Assembly: GCA_902571385.1 (NCBI GenBank)
Contig: CACGBK010000008.1
Span: 1 to 54,177, forward strand
Length of the DNA: 54,177 nucleotides
Reading direction: 5' to 3'
Origin: an uncultured Candidatus Actinomarina sp.
GTDB taxonomy: Bacteria; Actinomycetota; Acidimicrobiia; Actinomarinales; Actinomarinaceae
The stretch's first letter is position 1. The number at the start of each line of letters is the position of its first letter. A program made the position numbers and the translations under genes. Positions 25,080 to 34,609 of the stretch are shown here, one piece after another. The notes beneath the pieces are model-generated. The model was not told where the DNA came from and did no database searches. It worked only from the letters and a program-made list of their open reading frames with translations.

Positions 25080-26225
25080 GTGAAAAAGTTGGGCCTTTTT
25101 TTAATTGCTTTTTTTATCGTGTTGCAACCATCTGCATTTGGTCATGATGGAGAAAATGATATAGAAAATAAAAAATTTAATGGAATTGAAAATTATGACG
25201 TTATAACCATTTCTCAACCAGGAGTTTTATATTACAGCGTCACTGATCAAATCCTAGAATCTGTTAAAAACTTAAATAGTAACGTTACATTTATAGGTCG
25301 AGCAAATGTTGGGCTTGAAAAGATTATTGATATAAACAATGTTGAAACTTTAAGTACCAATCCGGATTACTTGTACAGTCTTTCGGTCAAATCTATTGAA
25401 AGTAAATACGCAGATTTGTTTTATACCGATGAAATTACCAAATTAATAAAAGAAAACAAAATAATAATTTCAAATTTAACAGCAGAACAATATTCTGTAA
25501 ACATTGGAGACAAGCTAGTTTTAGTCGGAATGAATGAAATTATAACTGAAGTAGAGGTCGGTGAAATAATTCCTGATTCTGAAATTGGTTGGTTTGAGGC
25601 TGTTGTTAGTAAAGATGTTGGATACGAATTAGGTATTAATCGAAATATACAAGCAATCATATGGGATAGTAAGGTAACAGAAAATCATTTTGTTGAAATC
25701 TATAAAAACATAAAATACAAACAACTTAGAGTTACATTTAGAGATGCTAAAGCAAATAAAAATTGGGTTCTACCAACCGCATTAGTTAAAAATTATTTTG
25801 GAGATTTTCAAATAAAAGAAAAAGACGGAACTTGGATAATTGTTGAGCCAGCTTGGCGTAACGAAAATATCGAAAGAAAAGAAATGCCAATAATCGGTAG
25901 AGCCACCTGTAATAAAATTATGTGGAAACCACTTTTAGGTGCCCTTAATCAAGTTATTGATGAAGGATTAGAAAATACTCTGTATAAGGAAGAATTTCAG
26001 AAATCAGGAGGTTGCTATGCCCCAAGGCGAATAAATAGGTTTAATGCAGGAGGATCTATTTCAAGGCATGCGTGGGGAATTGCAATAGATATAAATGTTA
26101 AATCAGGATATCACCCAAGAGTTGTTGAAATTTTTAATGAATGGGGATTTGCATGGGGTGGAACTTGGACTTCTCCTGATGAAATGCATTTTGAACTAAG
26201 AGACCTCTCACCCAGTGTTCCTTAG
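25080..26225 (+). CDS. Secreted M15-family (D-Ala-D-Ala type) peptidase
   Basis: The 381-residue protein begins with a signal peptide (about 1-22). It ends with a D-alanyl-D-alanine carboxypeptidase/VanY-like domain whose zinc ligands are visible as His330, Asp337 (Ser-Arg-His-Ala-Trp-Gly-x3-Asp) and His370 (Glu-Met-His-Phe-Glu). It would trim peptidoglycan stem peptides or cross-links outside the membrane. The middle region (about 30-270) has no domain I recognise; its beta-rich 'Gly-Asp-Lys-Leu-Val-Leu-Val-Gly' part may bind a partner or the wall. Its last 18 bases overlap the convergent ppc gene. Confidence 0.8.
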   Translation: MKKLGLFLIAFFIVLQPSAFGHDGENDIENKKFNGIENYDVITISQPGVLYYSVTDQILESVKNLNSNVTFIGRANVGLEKIIDINNVETLSTNPDYLYSLSVKSIESKYADLFYTDEITKLIKENKIIISNLTAEQYSVNIGDKLVLVGMNEIITEVEVGEIIPDSEIGWFEAVVSKDVGYELGINRNIQAIIWDSKVTENHFVEIYKNIKYKQLRVTFRDAKANKNWVLPTALVKNYFGDFQIKEKDGTWIIVEPAWRNENIERKEMPIIGRATCNKIMWKPLLGALNQVIDEGLENTLYKEEFQKSGGCYAPRRINRFNAGGSISRHAWGIAIDINVKSGYHPRVVEIFNEWGFAWGGTWTSPDEMHFELRDLSPSVP

Positions 26226-28676
26226 GCCTGCAGCTAAACCATTTATAGAAAGAAGCAAAGAAGTTTTTTCGTAATCACTTAATTCATCATTTTGTAATTT
26301 TTGCATAAGAAATACTTGTATCAAAGATAAAGGATCGAGATAAGTATCTCTAATTGCAAGAGTATTTTTCAAAATTCCATTAGAATCTAACAATTCTTTT
26401 GATTGAGTAATTTTTAAAACTGATTTTTGAACTTTCTCAGATTCTTCGACAATATTTTCATAAATGTATAAGTACTTATCATCAACTAATTGATCGATAT
26501 AAAATTTAGTAATTATCAAGTCTGTTTTTGCTAAAGTCATTTCAATATTGCTCAATAAATTTTGAAAAAATGAAGATGATTTATAGATACTCCTTACATG
26601 CTTTATTCCGTGCATCTTTATTAAGTTTTCCAGTGCTGTACCGGATCCATACCAACCAGTTACAGTCTGCCTTGTTTGAGCCCATCCAAATACCCAGGGA
26701 ATTGCTCTGTAATTTTTAACAGAACTTGTTTTTGACCTTTTAGAGGGCCTGGAACCAATATTTAGAATCGATAATAGATTCACCGGGGTTGCACTTTCAA
26801 AATATTTTATTAAATTATCATCATCAATTAAGGTTTTGTACTTCTCAGAGGAAAGTCTTGAAAATTCATTCATGAAATTCGTCTCTTCTTTGTGTTTTTC
26901 ATCTTTGGTTGTCTTAGCTTTTAGGAACGCAAATAACCCTAATTTTAGATTCTCAATTGCTAGGTTAGATGTTGAATACTTATCAGAAATTACTTCACCT
27001 TGTTCCGTATATCTTAAGCTATTTGAAATTGTTCCCTTTGGTTGAGACAATATAGAATTATATGTAGGTCCTCCACCTCTACTTATTGTTCCTCCCCTAC
27101 CATGAAAAAAAGAGATTTCGATATTATTATCTTTGCCTGTTTTAAACAATGCAATCTGAGATTTATACACAGACCATTGTGAGGTTACGATTCCACCATC
27201 TTTATTGGAGTCTGAATAACCAAGCATAATTTCTTGCTTAGAATTTAAATGATTTAGATGCTTTAAGTAATCTTTATGGGTAAACAGTCTAGAAATAATA
27301 TCATGAGATTTTTCAAGATCTTCAATTTCCTCAAATAACGGTACCAACATCGGAATATCTTTGAAATCTTTAATATATTTTCTACACAGAGAAAATAAAT
27401 TTAAAATATCATTTTCATTTTTTGTCATAGATAAAATAATAGAATTTATCACTGTATCTCCATAAAGAATTTTCCATTCTGGGATTCTTTTAAGAAGATT
27501 CAAAAATTCCTCATATTCTTTTACATATTGCGATTTATGATTTAAAACATTTGCATTTTCTCTGATATCCATCTCAACACCATGAAATTTAAATTGATCT
27601 ACATATTCAATAAACCGAGTTAAGTTTGGTGAAAATGAACTTTCATTAAAACAGTTACTAACTTCTTGCTCAAATAAACTGAGATCGTTTTGAAATTCAA
27701 CAAATGAGGAATAACCTTTCTTGCTTTTTTGAAAATTATCAAGACGATGAAAGACTAATGATAGAAAGATTCTAAAAGGCTCATCAAAATTTATCTTTGT
27801 ATAATGACGATACTCATTATTTAAAATTTTAGAATACTCCTCTATTTTTGAAATTAATTTTTTTGGACTTTCTGCGTATAAAGTCGAAATACTAAAACTT
27901 TCGGACAATTCAATAATTTTATCTTTATAAATCTGAATTATTTGGTTTGAATATATCCTTAAAGCTTCTTCAGTAACTTTTAGAGTTACATACGGATTAC
28001 CATCCCTATCTCCACCAATCCAAGTTCCATATCGAACAATATTTTTTTGACTTATATTATTTTCATACAATGTATTATTTATTTCATTATGTACATCTGT
28101 ATACAAAATATTTAAGTAATAAAGAAGAGTTTTTACTTCATCAATTGGATTTGGTTTAATAGATCTTATTTCTCGTGTATACCATAGTTGCGTAATCAAA
28201 TTATTTATTTCAATAAGATTATCGGACTTGTTTTCCGAAATTATTTTTCCAATTTCGTAAAGTTTTTTTAATGTTGATTGTCTTGCACTTTCTGTTGGAT
28301 GAGCAGTAAAAACCGGAGAAAACAAAAGATTGTTTTTATTGTTTTTAATATCTTTTTTATCGATATTATATTTAAATTTTTCTCTAAATACCTGCTCTGA
28401 AATATTTGAAAGATAAAAAAATAAGGTAAAAGATTTGGTAAGTATCAAGATTTCATTCTCATTTAACTTATCTAATTTTTTATAAATTAAATCAAGATAT
28501 TTGTAGTTTTTTGAAGTTCTATATTTTTTTGAATTAATCCTTATTTCTTCTACTAAATTAAAATTTTTTGTTCCAGCTTGTTGTTTTATCACATTGCCTA
28601 ACTCAATGCCCAATGTACTAATAGTTTTTGATAGATTGTCGAAATTAGGTTTTAAATTAGATTCTTTCTGCATCAT
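26208..28676 (-). CDS. ppc: Phosphoenolpyruvate carboxylase
   Basis: This enzyme of about 822 residues makes oxaloacetate from PEP and bicarbonate. Visible motifs are Ala-His-Pro-Thr-Glu-Ser with the catalytic His near 126, Gly-Gly-Asp-Arg-Asp-Gly-Asn-Pro, Phe-His-Gly-Arg-Gly-Gly-Thr, the Gln-Thr-Arg segment, and the invariant C-terminal Arg-Asn-Thr-Gly. Length is somewhat below the usual 880-930. The start is uncertain: ATGs at 28676 and 28673 overlap the upstream wecC by 17-20 bases, while the longest frame begins with a TTG at 28703. It ends the wecB-wecC-ppc unit. Confidence 0.93.
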   Translation of the reverse strand: MMQKESNLKPNFDNLSKTISTLGIELGNVIKQQAGTKNFNLVEEIRINSKKYRTSKNYKYLDLIYKKLDKLNENEILILTKSFTLFFYLSNISEQVFREKFKYNIDKKDIKNNKNNLLFSPVFTAHPTESARQSTLKKLYEIGKIISENKSDNLIEINNLITQLWYTREIRSIKPNPIDEVKTLLYYLNILYTDVHNEINNTLYENNISQKNIVRYGTWIGGDRDGNPYVTLKVTEEALRIYSNQIIQIYKDKIIELSESFSISTLYAESPKKLISKIEEYSKILNNEYRHYTKINFDEPFRIFLSLVFHRLDNFQKSKKGYSSFVEFQNDLSLFEQEVSNCFNESSFSPNLTRFIEYVDQFKFHGVEMDIRENANVLNHKSQYVKEYEEFLNLLKRIPEWKILYGDTVINSIILSMTKNENDILNLFSLCRKYIKDFKDIPMLVPLFEEIEDLEKSHDIISRLFTHKDYLKHLNHLNSKQEIMLGYSDSNKDGGIVTSQWSVYKSQIALFKTGKDNNIEISFFHGRGGTISRGGGPTYNSILSQPKGTISNSLRYTEQGEVISDKYSTSNLAIENLKLGLFAFLKAKTTKDEKHKEETNFMNEFSRLSSEKYKTLIDDDNLIKYFESATPVNLLSILNIGSRPSKRSKTSSVKNYRAIPWVFGWAQTRQTVTGWYGSGTALENLIKMHGIKHVRSIYKSSSFFQNLLSNIEMTLAKTDLIITKFYIDQLVDDKYLYIYENIVEESEKVQKSVLKITQSKELLDSNGILKNTLAIRDTYLDPLSLIQVFLMQKLQNDELSDYEKTSLLLSINGLAAGLRNTG

Positions 28677-29919
28677 CAATGAAATCGCTGCCTGTTGCAT
28701 CAAATATTGGAACGTTATATTGTGATAAATTTAATTTTATAAATTCTGAATGTGGTGTGTGCAGCAAATGCATATCGTAATCATCAAAATTATCTAAATT
28801 TATCTCTTTTTTTATTTCTAGATTATTTACTTTCAAATTATCAACAAATGGGTCAAAAAAAGCTATCTCCACTCCTTTTGAAAGAAAGTTTTCAATTACG
28901 TCTATAGCCGGTGATTCTCGTGTGTCACTTATATCTTTTTTATATGCAACTCCTAATATCAAAATTTTTGAACCCTTCATTGGTTTTCCTAAAATATTCA
29001 TTCTTTCAATAATTCTATTAACAACATATGAAGGCATTGAGTTGTTTATTTCTTGTGCAAGCTCTACAAATCTTACTGGTTTACCAATTTGTCTTGTTTT
29101 AAATGAAAGATATTTCGGATCAATAGGTATACAATGTCCTCCTACACCGGGTCCAGGTCTAAATGATTCAAAACCAAACGGTTTTGTTTTTGCAGCATTG
29201 ACAACTTCCCAAATATCAATATCTAACATGTTGCACAGAATTGCTAGCTCATTTATTAATGCAATATTGACCTGTCTATAAGTGTTCTCAAGTAGTTTTA
29301 CCATTTCAGCTTCTTTCGTACCAGAGGTAACCACTACGTCTTCAATTATTTGTTCGTAAAATGATTTAATTTTATTAAGTGATTTTTCATTTATACCACT
29401 TATTACTTTTGGAGTGTTTTTAAAATTCCATTCTTTGTTTCCTGGATCAATTCTTTCTGGAGAATATCCAACGAATATATCTTCACCAACTACAAGATCT
29501 GTGGTTTTTTCAATCTCTGGAATGAGTACTTCTGTAGTTGTTCCCGGATAAGTGGTTGACTCTAAGATTATTACTTGCCCTTTTACAATATTTTTTGCAA
29601 TTTCTTTTGCTGCACTTATAACATAACTTAGATCTGGCTTGAAATCGGTCAAGGGTGTTGGAACGCTTATCACAATATGTTTACACTCCGCCAATTTTGA
29701 TGAATCATCTGAAAATATAAGATCAGATTTTAATGATTTTTTAAGAGTCTCGTCACTAATATCCTCAATTGGTGATTGACCATTATTAAGTTTCGAGACT
29801 TTTTCAGAATTTATATCATATCCAAAAACTTTTAATCCGCCCTCTATCGAATATATAGCCAATGGAAGTCCAACGTACCCTAAGCCTAGTATTCCTAAAT
29901 CGTATTTAAATTCACTCAT
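28657..29919 (-). CDS. wecC: UDP-N-acetyl-D-mannosamine dehydrogenase WecC-like
   Basis: The 420-residue NAD-dependent nucleotide-sugar dehydrogenase oxidises the C6 hydroxyl, most likely UDP-ManNAc to UDP-ManNAcA given the wecB neighbour. The Rossmann motif Gly-Leu-Gly-Tyr-Val-Gly-Leu-Pro is at 12-19 and the catalytic Cys at 263 in Gly-Gly-His-Cys-Ile-Pro-Ile-Asp-Pro. The frame stays open 15 codons further upstream, but the ATG at 29919, one base after the wecB stop, gives a normal N-terminus. UDP-GlcNAc or UDP-Glc as substrate cannot be fully excluded. Confidence 0.88.
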   Translation of the reverse strand: MSEFKYDLGILGLGYVGLPLAIYSIEGGLKVFGYDINSEKVSKLNNGQSPIEDISDETLKKSLKSDLIFSDDSSKLAECKHIVISVPTPLTDFKPDLSYVISAAKEIAKNIVKGQVIILESTTYPGTTTEVLIPEIEKTTDLVVGEDIFVGYSPERIDPGNKEWNFKNTPKVISGINEKSLNKIKSFYEQIIEDVVVTSGTKEAEMVKLLENTYRQVNIALINELAILCNMLDIDIWEVVNAAKTKPFGFESFRPGPGVGGHCIPIDPKYLSFKTRQIGKPVRFVELAQEINNSMPSYVVNRIIERMNILGKPMKGSKILILGVAYKKDISDTRESPAIDVIENFLSKGVEIAFFDPFVDNLKVNNLEIKKEINLDNFDDYDMHLLHTPHSEFIKLNLSQYNVPIFDATGSDFIDDAERI

Positions 29920-29920
29920 A

Positions 29921-31000
29921 TTATTCAAATAATTCTTTAAATATTCTTGAGGATGTTTCTCCATCCCAAAATTTTATTTTCTTACCAACTGAAAGTTTAC
30001 TCTCAATAGCGTTGTTTATTTCAGAAATTATTATTTCTGTATCAACTCCAATTACTTTATTTGTTCCTTCAGATACAGTAATAGGTCTTTCAGTTTCATT
30101 TCTAATAGTTAAACACTTTACATTTAGATGAGTTGTCTCTTCTTGAAGGCCTCCAGAATCAGTTAGAACTAGTTCCGATCCATTTACCAAGCCAAGAAAG
30201 TCAATATAAGATAATGGATCAATAATCAATATGTTTTCATGTCTAACATTATTTTTCGAAATATATTTCTTTAATCTGGGATGAGCTGGCAAAATAATTG
30301 TGTATTCTTTACTGAATTTTTTTAGTCCATTAAATATATTTTCTAGGTTCTCATCTGATAAATTAGATGGCCTATGAATTGTTACTACAAAATACTGAGT
30401 ATCGATATTTAATTTCTTTTTAATCGTAATTGTCGTATCAATTATCTGATCAAGGTTTTTTTCGAGCGTATCTATCATTATATTTCCAACATTACCTATA
30501 TATTTTGCTGGTAAATTTTCTGAATTGAGATTTTCTACTGCACCATCTGAAGGTGCAAATAAATAATCGCTTATCGAATCGACCATAATTCTGTTTCTTT
30601 CTTCGGGCATATCCATATTTCGAGATCTTAAACCAGCTTCTACATGAAATAATTCCATTTTTTTATTTTTGGTAGACATAGCTGCTGCAAGAGTTGATGT
30701 TACATCTCCAAATACACCAACATATTTAGATTTGTTTGTATCAAATAATGTATCTAGTTTATCTACAATATATGTCGTTTGTTTATTGATGTTTGTTGTT
30801 GGTGTATCAAGAAAGATGTCTGGTTTTCTAATATTTAAATCCTCAAAAATATTTGATGACATATTTTTGTCTTTATGCTGTCCTGTGTGAATAAATAACG
30901 TTTTCACATCATTTTTTTCAAAAAATTCAAGTAAAGGTGCAGCTTTAATGAAGTTTGGTCTTGTGCCAACAACTAATACTGCGTCATAATTTTTTATCAC
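29921..31000 (-). CDS. wecB: UDP-N-acetylglucosamine 2-epimerase (non-hydrolysing)
   Basis: The 359-residue protein interconverts UDP-GlcNAc and UDP-ManNAc. It has Gly-Thr-Arg-Pro-Asn-Phe-Ile-Lys-Ala-Ala-Pro (12-22), His-Thr-Gly-Gln-His near 38, Val-Glu-Ala-Gly-Leu-Arg-Ser near 122, Pro-Glu-Glu-Arg-Asn-Arg, Thr-Ile-His-Arg-Pro near 207, and the Thr-Asp-Ser-Gly-Gly motif near 281. It starts with GTG. wecC follows after 1 base, so the pair would make UDP-ManNAcA. A second, more divergent copy lies at 41128-42285. Confidence 0.92.
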   Translation of the reverse strand: MIKNYDAVLVVGTRPNFIKAAPLLEFFEKNDVKTLFIHTGQHKDKNMSSNIFEDLNIRKPDIFLDTPTTNINKQTTYIVDKLDTLFDTNKSKYVGVFGDVTSTLAAAMSTKNKKMELFHVEAGLRSRNMDMPEERNRIMVDSISDYLFAPSDGAVENLNSENLPAKYIGNVGNIMIDTLEKNLDQIIDTTITIKKKLNIDTQYFVVTIHRPSNLSDENLENIFNGLKKFSKEYTIILPAHPRLKKYISKNNVRHENILIIDPLSYIDFLGLVNGSELVLTDSGGLQEETTHLNVKCLTIRNETERPITVSEGTNKVIGVDTEIIISEINNAIESKLSVGKKIKFWDGETSSRIFKELFE

Positions 31001-31043
31001 TACTTTATGATTTTAGTCATAGTATTAATGCTTAATGAACAAC

Positions 31044-31049
31044 TATTAT
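31044..31049 (+). promoter_or_regulatory. -10 box for the glycosyltransferase at 31057
   Basis: TATTAT ends 7 bases before the GTG at 31057, in the 56-base divergent gap with wecB. The spacing fits a leaderless transcript and favours GTG 31057 over TTG 31054. Confidence 0.45.
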
Positions 31050-31056
31050 TGAATTG

Positions 31057-32016
31057 GTGAAAAAAATAGTATTAAATGCCTGCGGTGTAAAATCTCTTGG
31101 TGGATTAAAACTCTTCCTTGAATCTTTTGACTTTTTTTCAAAGACTGATTCAAAAATCTTCGTTTTATATTCAGAGATAGAATTTTATAAGGATTTAAAC
31201 AATCAATTTTATGAAGATCAAAAGATTACGTTTTACAAAACAACAAATAAAAGGTACCTTCATCCATTTTTAAATTATTTTTTACCTAAAAAAATTCTTA
31301 AGGAAATCAATAATTCGGATGCAATTATTCACTTTGGCAATTTTGGGTTCAAAACACTAAAAAAATCATTTGTTCTTATTCAAAATATTCTTCCACTCGT
31401 AAAAAAAGGTACTAGAAACATGATTCTTAAAGCACTGATGAACAGAAGCATGAAATTCTCAAGCTTTATACTTATCCAACTCGATCATCTGAAAGAAGAC
31501 ATAGATATAAAATTTCATTCAAAAATTATACAAATCGGTGAAACAAAAACTTCAAAAGTCGAAATATCAAATAAAAGTGGAAACATAGTTTTCTTTGGTA
31601 GTGATGTTGAAAATAAGAATTACAATTTTATGAAGAATGTACTGAGTAAATTGCCAGATAAGGAAACGATTACAGTTATAAACCCACCTAAAGATACGGA
31701 GAGTTTTCACATTGCAAATACAGAGACTCATGATGAGACTTTAAAAGTATTATCAGATAGTGAGATTTATTTTCATGCAAGTGAGCATGAAACCGTGGGA
31801 TTACCACTTTACGAAGCACAGAACCTTGGTTTAAAAGTGGTTGCTCCTCTTAGCTCTTATACCCAATACTTCAGTCCAGAGAGTATATTTTTATATAATA
31901 TCAATGATCCAAATGATGCACTAAAAAAAATTGAAGAGGCAAAATCTTCAAGTATAGAAACAATAGATACATTAAATTATTCAGAGAACTGGAAAATAGT
32001 CTTAGAGAATATCTAA
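31057..32016 (+). CDS. Glycosyltransferase, GT4/GT-B type
   Basis: The protein of about 319 residues has a GT-B layout. The N-terminal half is weakly conserved. The C-terminal donor domain holds a recognisable Glu-x7-Glu motif in Glu-His-Glu-Thr-Val-Gly-Leu-Pro-Leu-Tyr-Glu-Ala near residue 245, which binds the nucleotide sugar. It likely adds one residue to the repeat unit at the inner membrane face. Donor and acceptor are unknown. It is a lone plus-strand gene between two minus-strand blocks, and its end overlaps the convergent gene by 15 bases. Confidence 0.75.
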   Translation: MKKIVLNACGVKSLGGLKLFLESFDFFSKTDSKIFVLYSEIEFYKDLNNQFYEDQKITFYKTTNKRYLHPFLNYFLPKKILKEINNSDAIIHFGNFGFKTLKKSFVLIQNILPLVKKGTRNMILKALMNRSMKFSSFILIQLDHLKEDIDIKFHSKIIQIGETKTSKVEISNKSGNIVFFGSDVENKNYNFMKNVLSKLPDKETITVINPPKDTESFHIANTETHDETLKVLSDSEIYFHASEHETVGLPLYEAQNLGLKVVAPLSSYTQYFSPESIFLYNINDPNDALKKIEEAKSSSIETIDTLNYSENWKIVLENI

Positions 32017-33234
32017 ATTATCAATTATTGATTCGGCCGTATAATTATTAATAAATCTATCTATATCAAATTTTTCAATTTTATTGAACATTTCCTCAAT
32101 TAATAAAGAGAGTTTTTTTTCATCATCGCTTTTATTTAAAATAACTAAGTTATGGAATTCATTACTTAAATTGATAACGGGGTCGTCATCAATTTCTGTA
32201 AAGTGAATGATTGGCTTTCCTGTAGCTAAATATTCAATAACTTTACTTGGAATTTGATTTGGATTTTTATTTCCAATGGATAGTAAACAATGTGCGGAAT
32301 TTACCATAAGTTGCTGTGCATCTTCTCTTGAAACATGGGAATAAAAATTATGTTTATTTGAACTTATATCACATGACTTTATTATTTTTTCAGAATCCTC
32401 ATTTACATACCATGAAAATTCAAAATCATTATTTTTTTTAACTAAATCTAAGAATGAATTTGGCGACCTCACACCCTTAGTGAATATTCCAAAATAAGAT
32501 ATTTTTATTGGTCGAGTTGAATAATTATATGACAAGGTTTTTTTGAAAAGATCATTATCAAAATTACTAATAGGGCTTGCAACAATTAATTTACTGCTTG
32601 GTATATTAAAAAATTTCTTGTGATTGCTCAATGCATCTTGGTGTGTGAATAATATCTTTTCTGCTTTAGAGTAAAATCTTTTTTCATATCGTTTATTAAG
32701 GCCTGAATAAAGAAATCTGTTATTTTCTGGTGCGTCAACTTTTAATGTAAACGGATCACCAATATCCATAATCCATTGTTTATTAATCTTTTTATTGATT
32801 ATGTAAGCAGCAATATGGGAAGAAAAGGGCAAACTTACAGAAATAATCACATCATAATCTTTGGGAATATTATTTCTATTCTTATAAATTTGATAAACCC
32901 AAAACATCGAATAATCAGGCCAAGCAAGATAATTGATGAAAAATCGATATATTTTTTTTAAACTTCCATAAAAAAATTTTTTAATTGATTCTCCAGAGCT
33001 GACTTGTTTTGATTTTGCTCTAAGATTTGAAACAACATTTATATTATTTTTATTTCCAAAATAGAGTATCTTAACATTATTTTTATCGAAATCTGGATAC
33101 ATCCCAGTCAAAATAGTTACTTCATGTCCTTTACTGATAAGTTCTTCTACTAATAATTTCCAACGTGTTGTTCTAGGGCTCACATGTGGTAGGTATTGAT
33201 GGGTAACTATTAATATTTTTTTATACTTTTTCAT
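32002..33234 (-). CDS. Glycosyltransferase family 4 protein
   Basis: The 410-residue GT-B protein begins Ile-Leu-Ile-Val-Thr-His-Gln-Tyr-Leu-Pro-His (7-17), the loop that opens many GT4 enzymes. An Asp-Ile-Gly-Asp-Pro-Phe segment is near 175, and Pro-Ser-Lys-Val-Ile-Glu-Tyr-Leu-Ala-Thr-Gly-Lys-Pro near 333 carries the donor-binding Glu. Cytoplasmic, membrane-associated repeat-unit synthesis is expected. Its ATG overlaps the polymerase-like gene stop by 14 bases, in a tight minus-strand run reaching back to asnB. Confidence 0.82.
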   Translation of the reverse strand: MKKYKKILIVTHQYLPHVSPRTTRWKLLVEELISKGHEVTILTGMYPDFDKNNVKILYFGNKNNINVVSNLRAKSKQVSSGESIKKFFYGSLKKIYRFFINYLAWPDYSMFWVYQIYKNRNNIPKDYDVIISVSLPFSSHIAAYIINKKINKQWIMDIGDPFTLKVDAPENNRFLYSGLNKRYEKRFYSKAEKILFTHQDALSNHKKFFNIPSSKLIVASPISNFDNDLFKKTLSYNYSTRPIKISYFGIFTKGVRSPNSFLDLVKKNNDFEFSWYVNEDSEKIIKSCDISSNKHNFYSHVSREDAQQLMVNSAHCLLSIGNKNPNQIPSKVIEYLATGKPIIHFTEIDDDPVINLSNEFHNLVILNKSDDEKKLSLLIEEMFNKIEKFDIDRFINNYTAESIIDNLDIL

Positions 33235-34609
33235 TTTTAAATTCTAAAAGCATCAAGCCTAGTGAGATTGCTAGCATCGTGCTTAATTCCTCTGCTTGAA
33301 AGAAAAACATTAACAAGATTACTATTAAATTTGAAAAGATATAGAAAGTATATTGATTCCCTCTCTTAAAAAGTTTTTTCAAAACGTTCGATATGAATAT
33401 AAGAAACCATAATAAGCCTATAAGGCCTGCAGAAAAATAAATATTTGTATATAAATTATTAAATGAGACAACCTGACCTGGATTTCTATAAATATTTTCT
33501 CCATTTATATTTTTCTTTGTAAAATCATCAAATGTTGGTGAGAAATTTAAATTGGCAATGCCTAATCCTTGTCCGAATATTTGAAGATTTTCGTTAGATA
33601 TATATTCATATAATATAGAAATATTTTCGAAACCATCTAACCCTCCCCTTGTGATTAAAGTGATTCTCTCGAATATACTTTTTGTTACACTTTCTGAATT
33701 TTTAGCTTCATCTAACTCATCATCGTATAATGAACAGTTACATTTGTCAGGAGATTCTGGTGGGCACATTGAAGGATCTAATGCTGGAAATTTATAACCG
33801 ATGCTATTTCCTATAAAACTAGAAAATAATAAAAAAATGATTGGAATAATAAATAAAAAATCAAAATTTTTATTTTTTATTGTCCATAAAAGAGTTGCAG
33901 CAACGATCGCAATAATCAAGCTAACTACACCTGTTAAGCTTCTTGATAAAATAATTGCAAAAATTGGTAATAGTGACAATCCATACCAAATTGATTGTTT
34001 TCTTGCCAAGTAAAAATTTAAAGGGACGATTGGTGCTAACCATACTGCCAAGAAACTTGGCTCTCTAAAAGTCCCATAGTTTCTAAGGATGGAACATGCT
34101 CTCTTAATTGGTTGTGACCAACCTCCAGAACCAGGTCTATTTCTTGAAAAGTCCTGAAAATCAAATATATATGAAAAATATGATATCAGAGACATAACAG
34201 AAACAAAAATTCCGATAAAAGAAATAAACTTTATAATCGTATCTCGTTCAAAAAAATTATTTAAAGTGTAGACAAACCAAATAACAGCAATAAATCCAAG
34301 TAGCTTTATAAGTCTAAGTGAAATATATTGAGTGAATGTAGAAGTAGCAAATTCAGGTAGATCAGGGCTGTATGAAACAGCTCTAATTAAAGTAATAGAA
34401 ACAAAATAAAGAAGTAAGACTCTCAAAGAATCGAAATGATTAAATTCAATTTCAAAACCAAAAAAATAATAAATTATATAAATAAATATAAAAATAGAGA
34501 TTCCTATCCAAGGCAAAGGTATTGAAAATAAACTAAAAGCATCAAGACTTTCGAAGAATATACCAATTAAAAAAAGAAAAAAAAGTGGAGTAATTTTTTT
34601 TGTTTTCAA
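33221..34609 (-). CDS. O-antigen polymerase/ligase-like membrane protein (Wzy-type)
   Basis: The 462-residue protein has about 10-12 membrane helices and one long outer loop (about 262-385). The loop contains a cluster of Cys and Pro residues near 280-292 (Cys-Pro-Pro-Glu-Ser-Pro). The Arg-Asn-Tyr-Gly-Thr-Phe-Arg-Glu-Pro-Ser segment near 172 resembles the conserved Wzy/WaaL periplasmic motif. It probably polymerises lipid-linked repeat units outside the membrane. It starts with TTG overlapping the lyase stop by 4 bases (TTGA). Ligase versus polymerase cannot be told apart from sequence alone. Confidence 0.75.
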   Translation of the reverse strand: MKTKKITPLFFLFLIGIFFESLDAFSLFSIPLPWIGISIFIFIYIIYYFFGFEIEFNHFDSLRVLLLYFVSITLIRAVSYSPDLPEFATSTFTQYISLRLIKLLGFIAVIWFVYTLNNFFERDTIIKFISFIGIFVSVMSLISYFSYIFDFQDFSRNRPGSGGWSQPIKRACSILRNYGTFREPSFLAVWLAPIVPLNFYLARKQSIWYGLSLLPIFAIILSRSLTGVVSLIIAIVAATLLWTIKNKNFDFLFIIPIIFLLFSSFIGNSIGYKFPALDPSMCPPESPDKCNCSLYDDELDEAKNSESVTKSIFERITLITRGGLDGFENISILYEYISNENLQIFGQGLGIANLNFSPTFDDFTKKNINGENIYRNPGQVVSFNNLYTNIYFSAGLIGLLWFLIFISNVLKKLFKRGNQYTFYIFSNLIVILLMFFFQAEELSTMLAISLGLMLLEFKNEKV

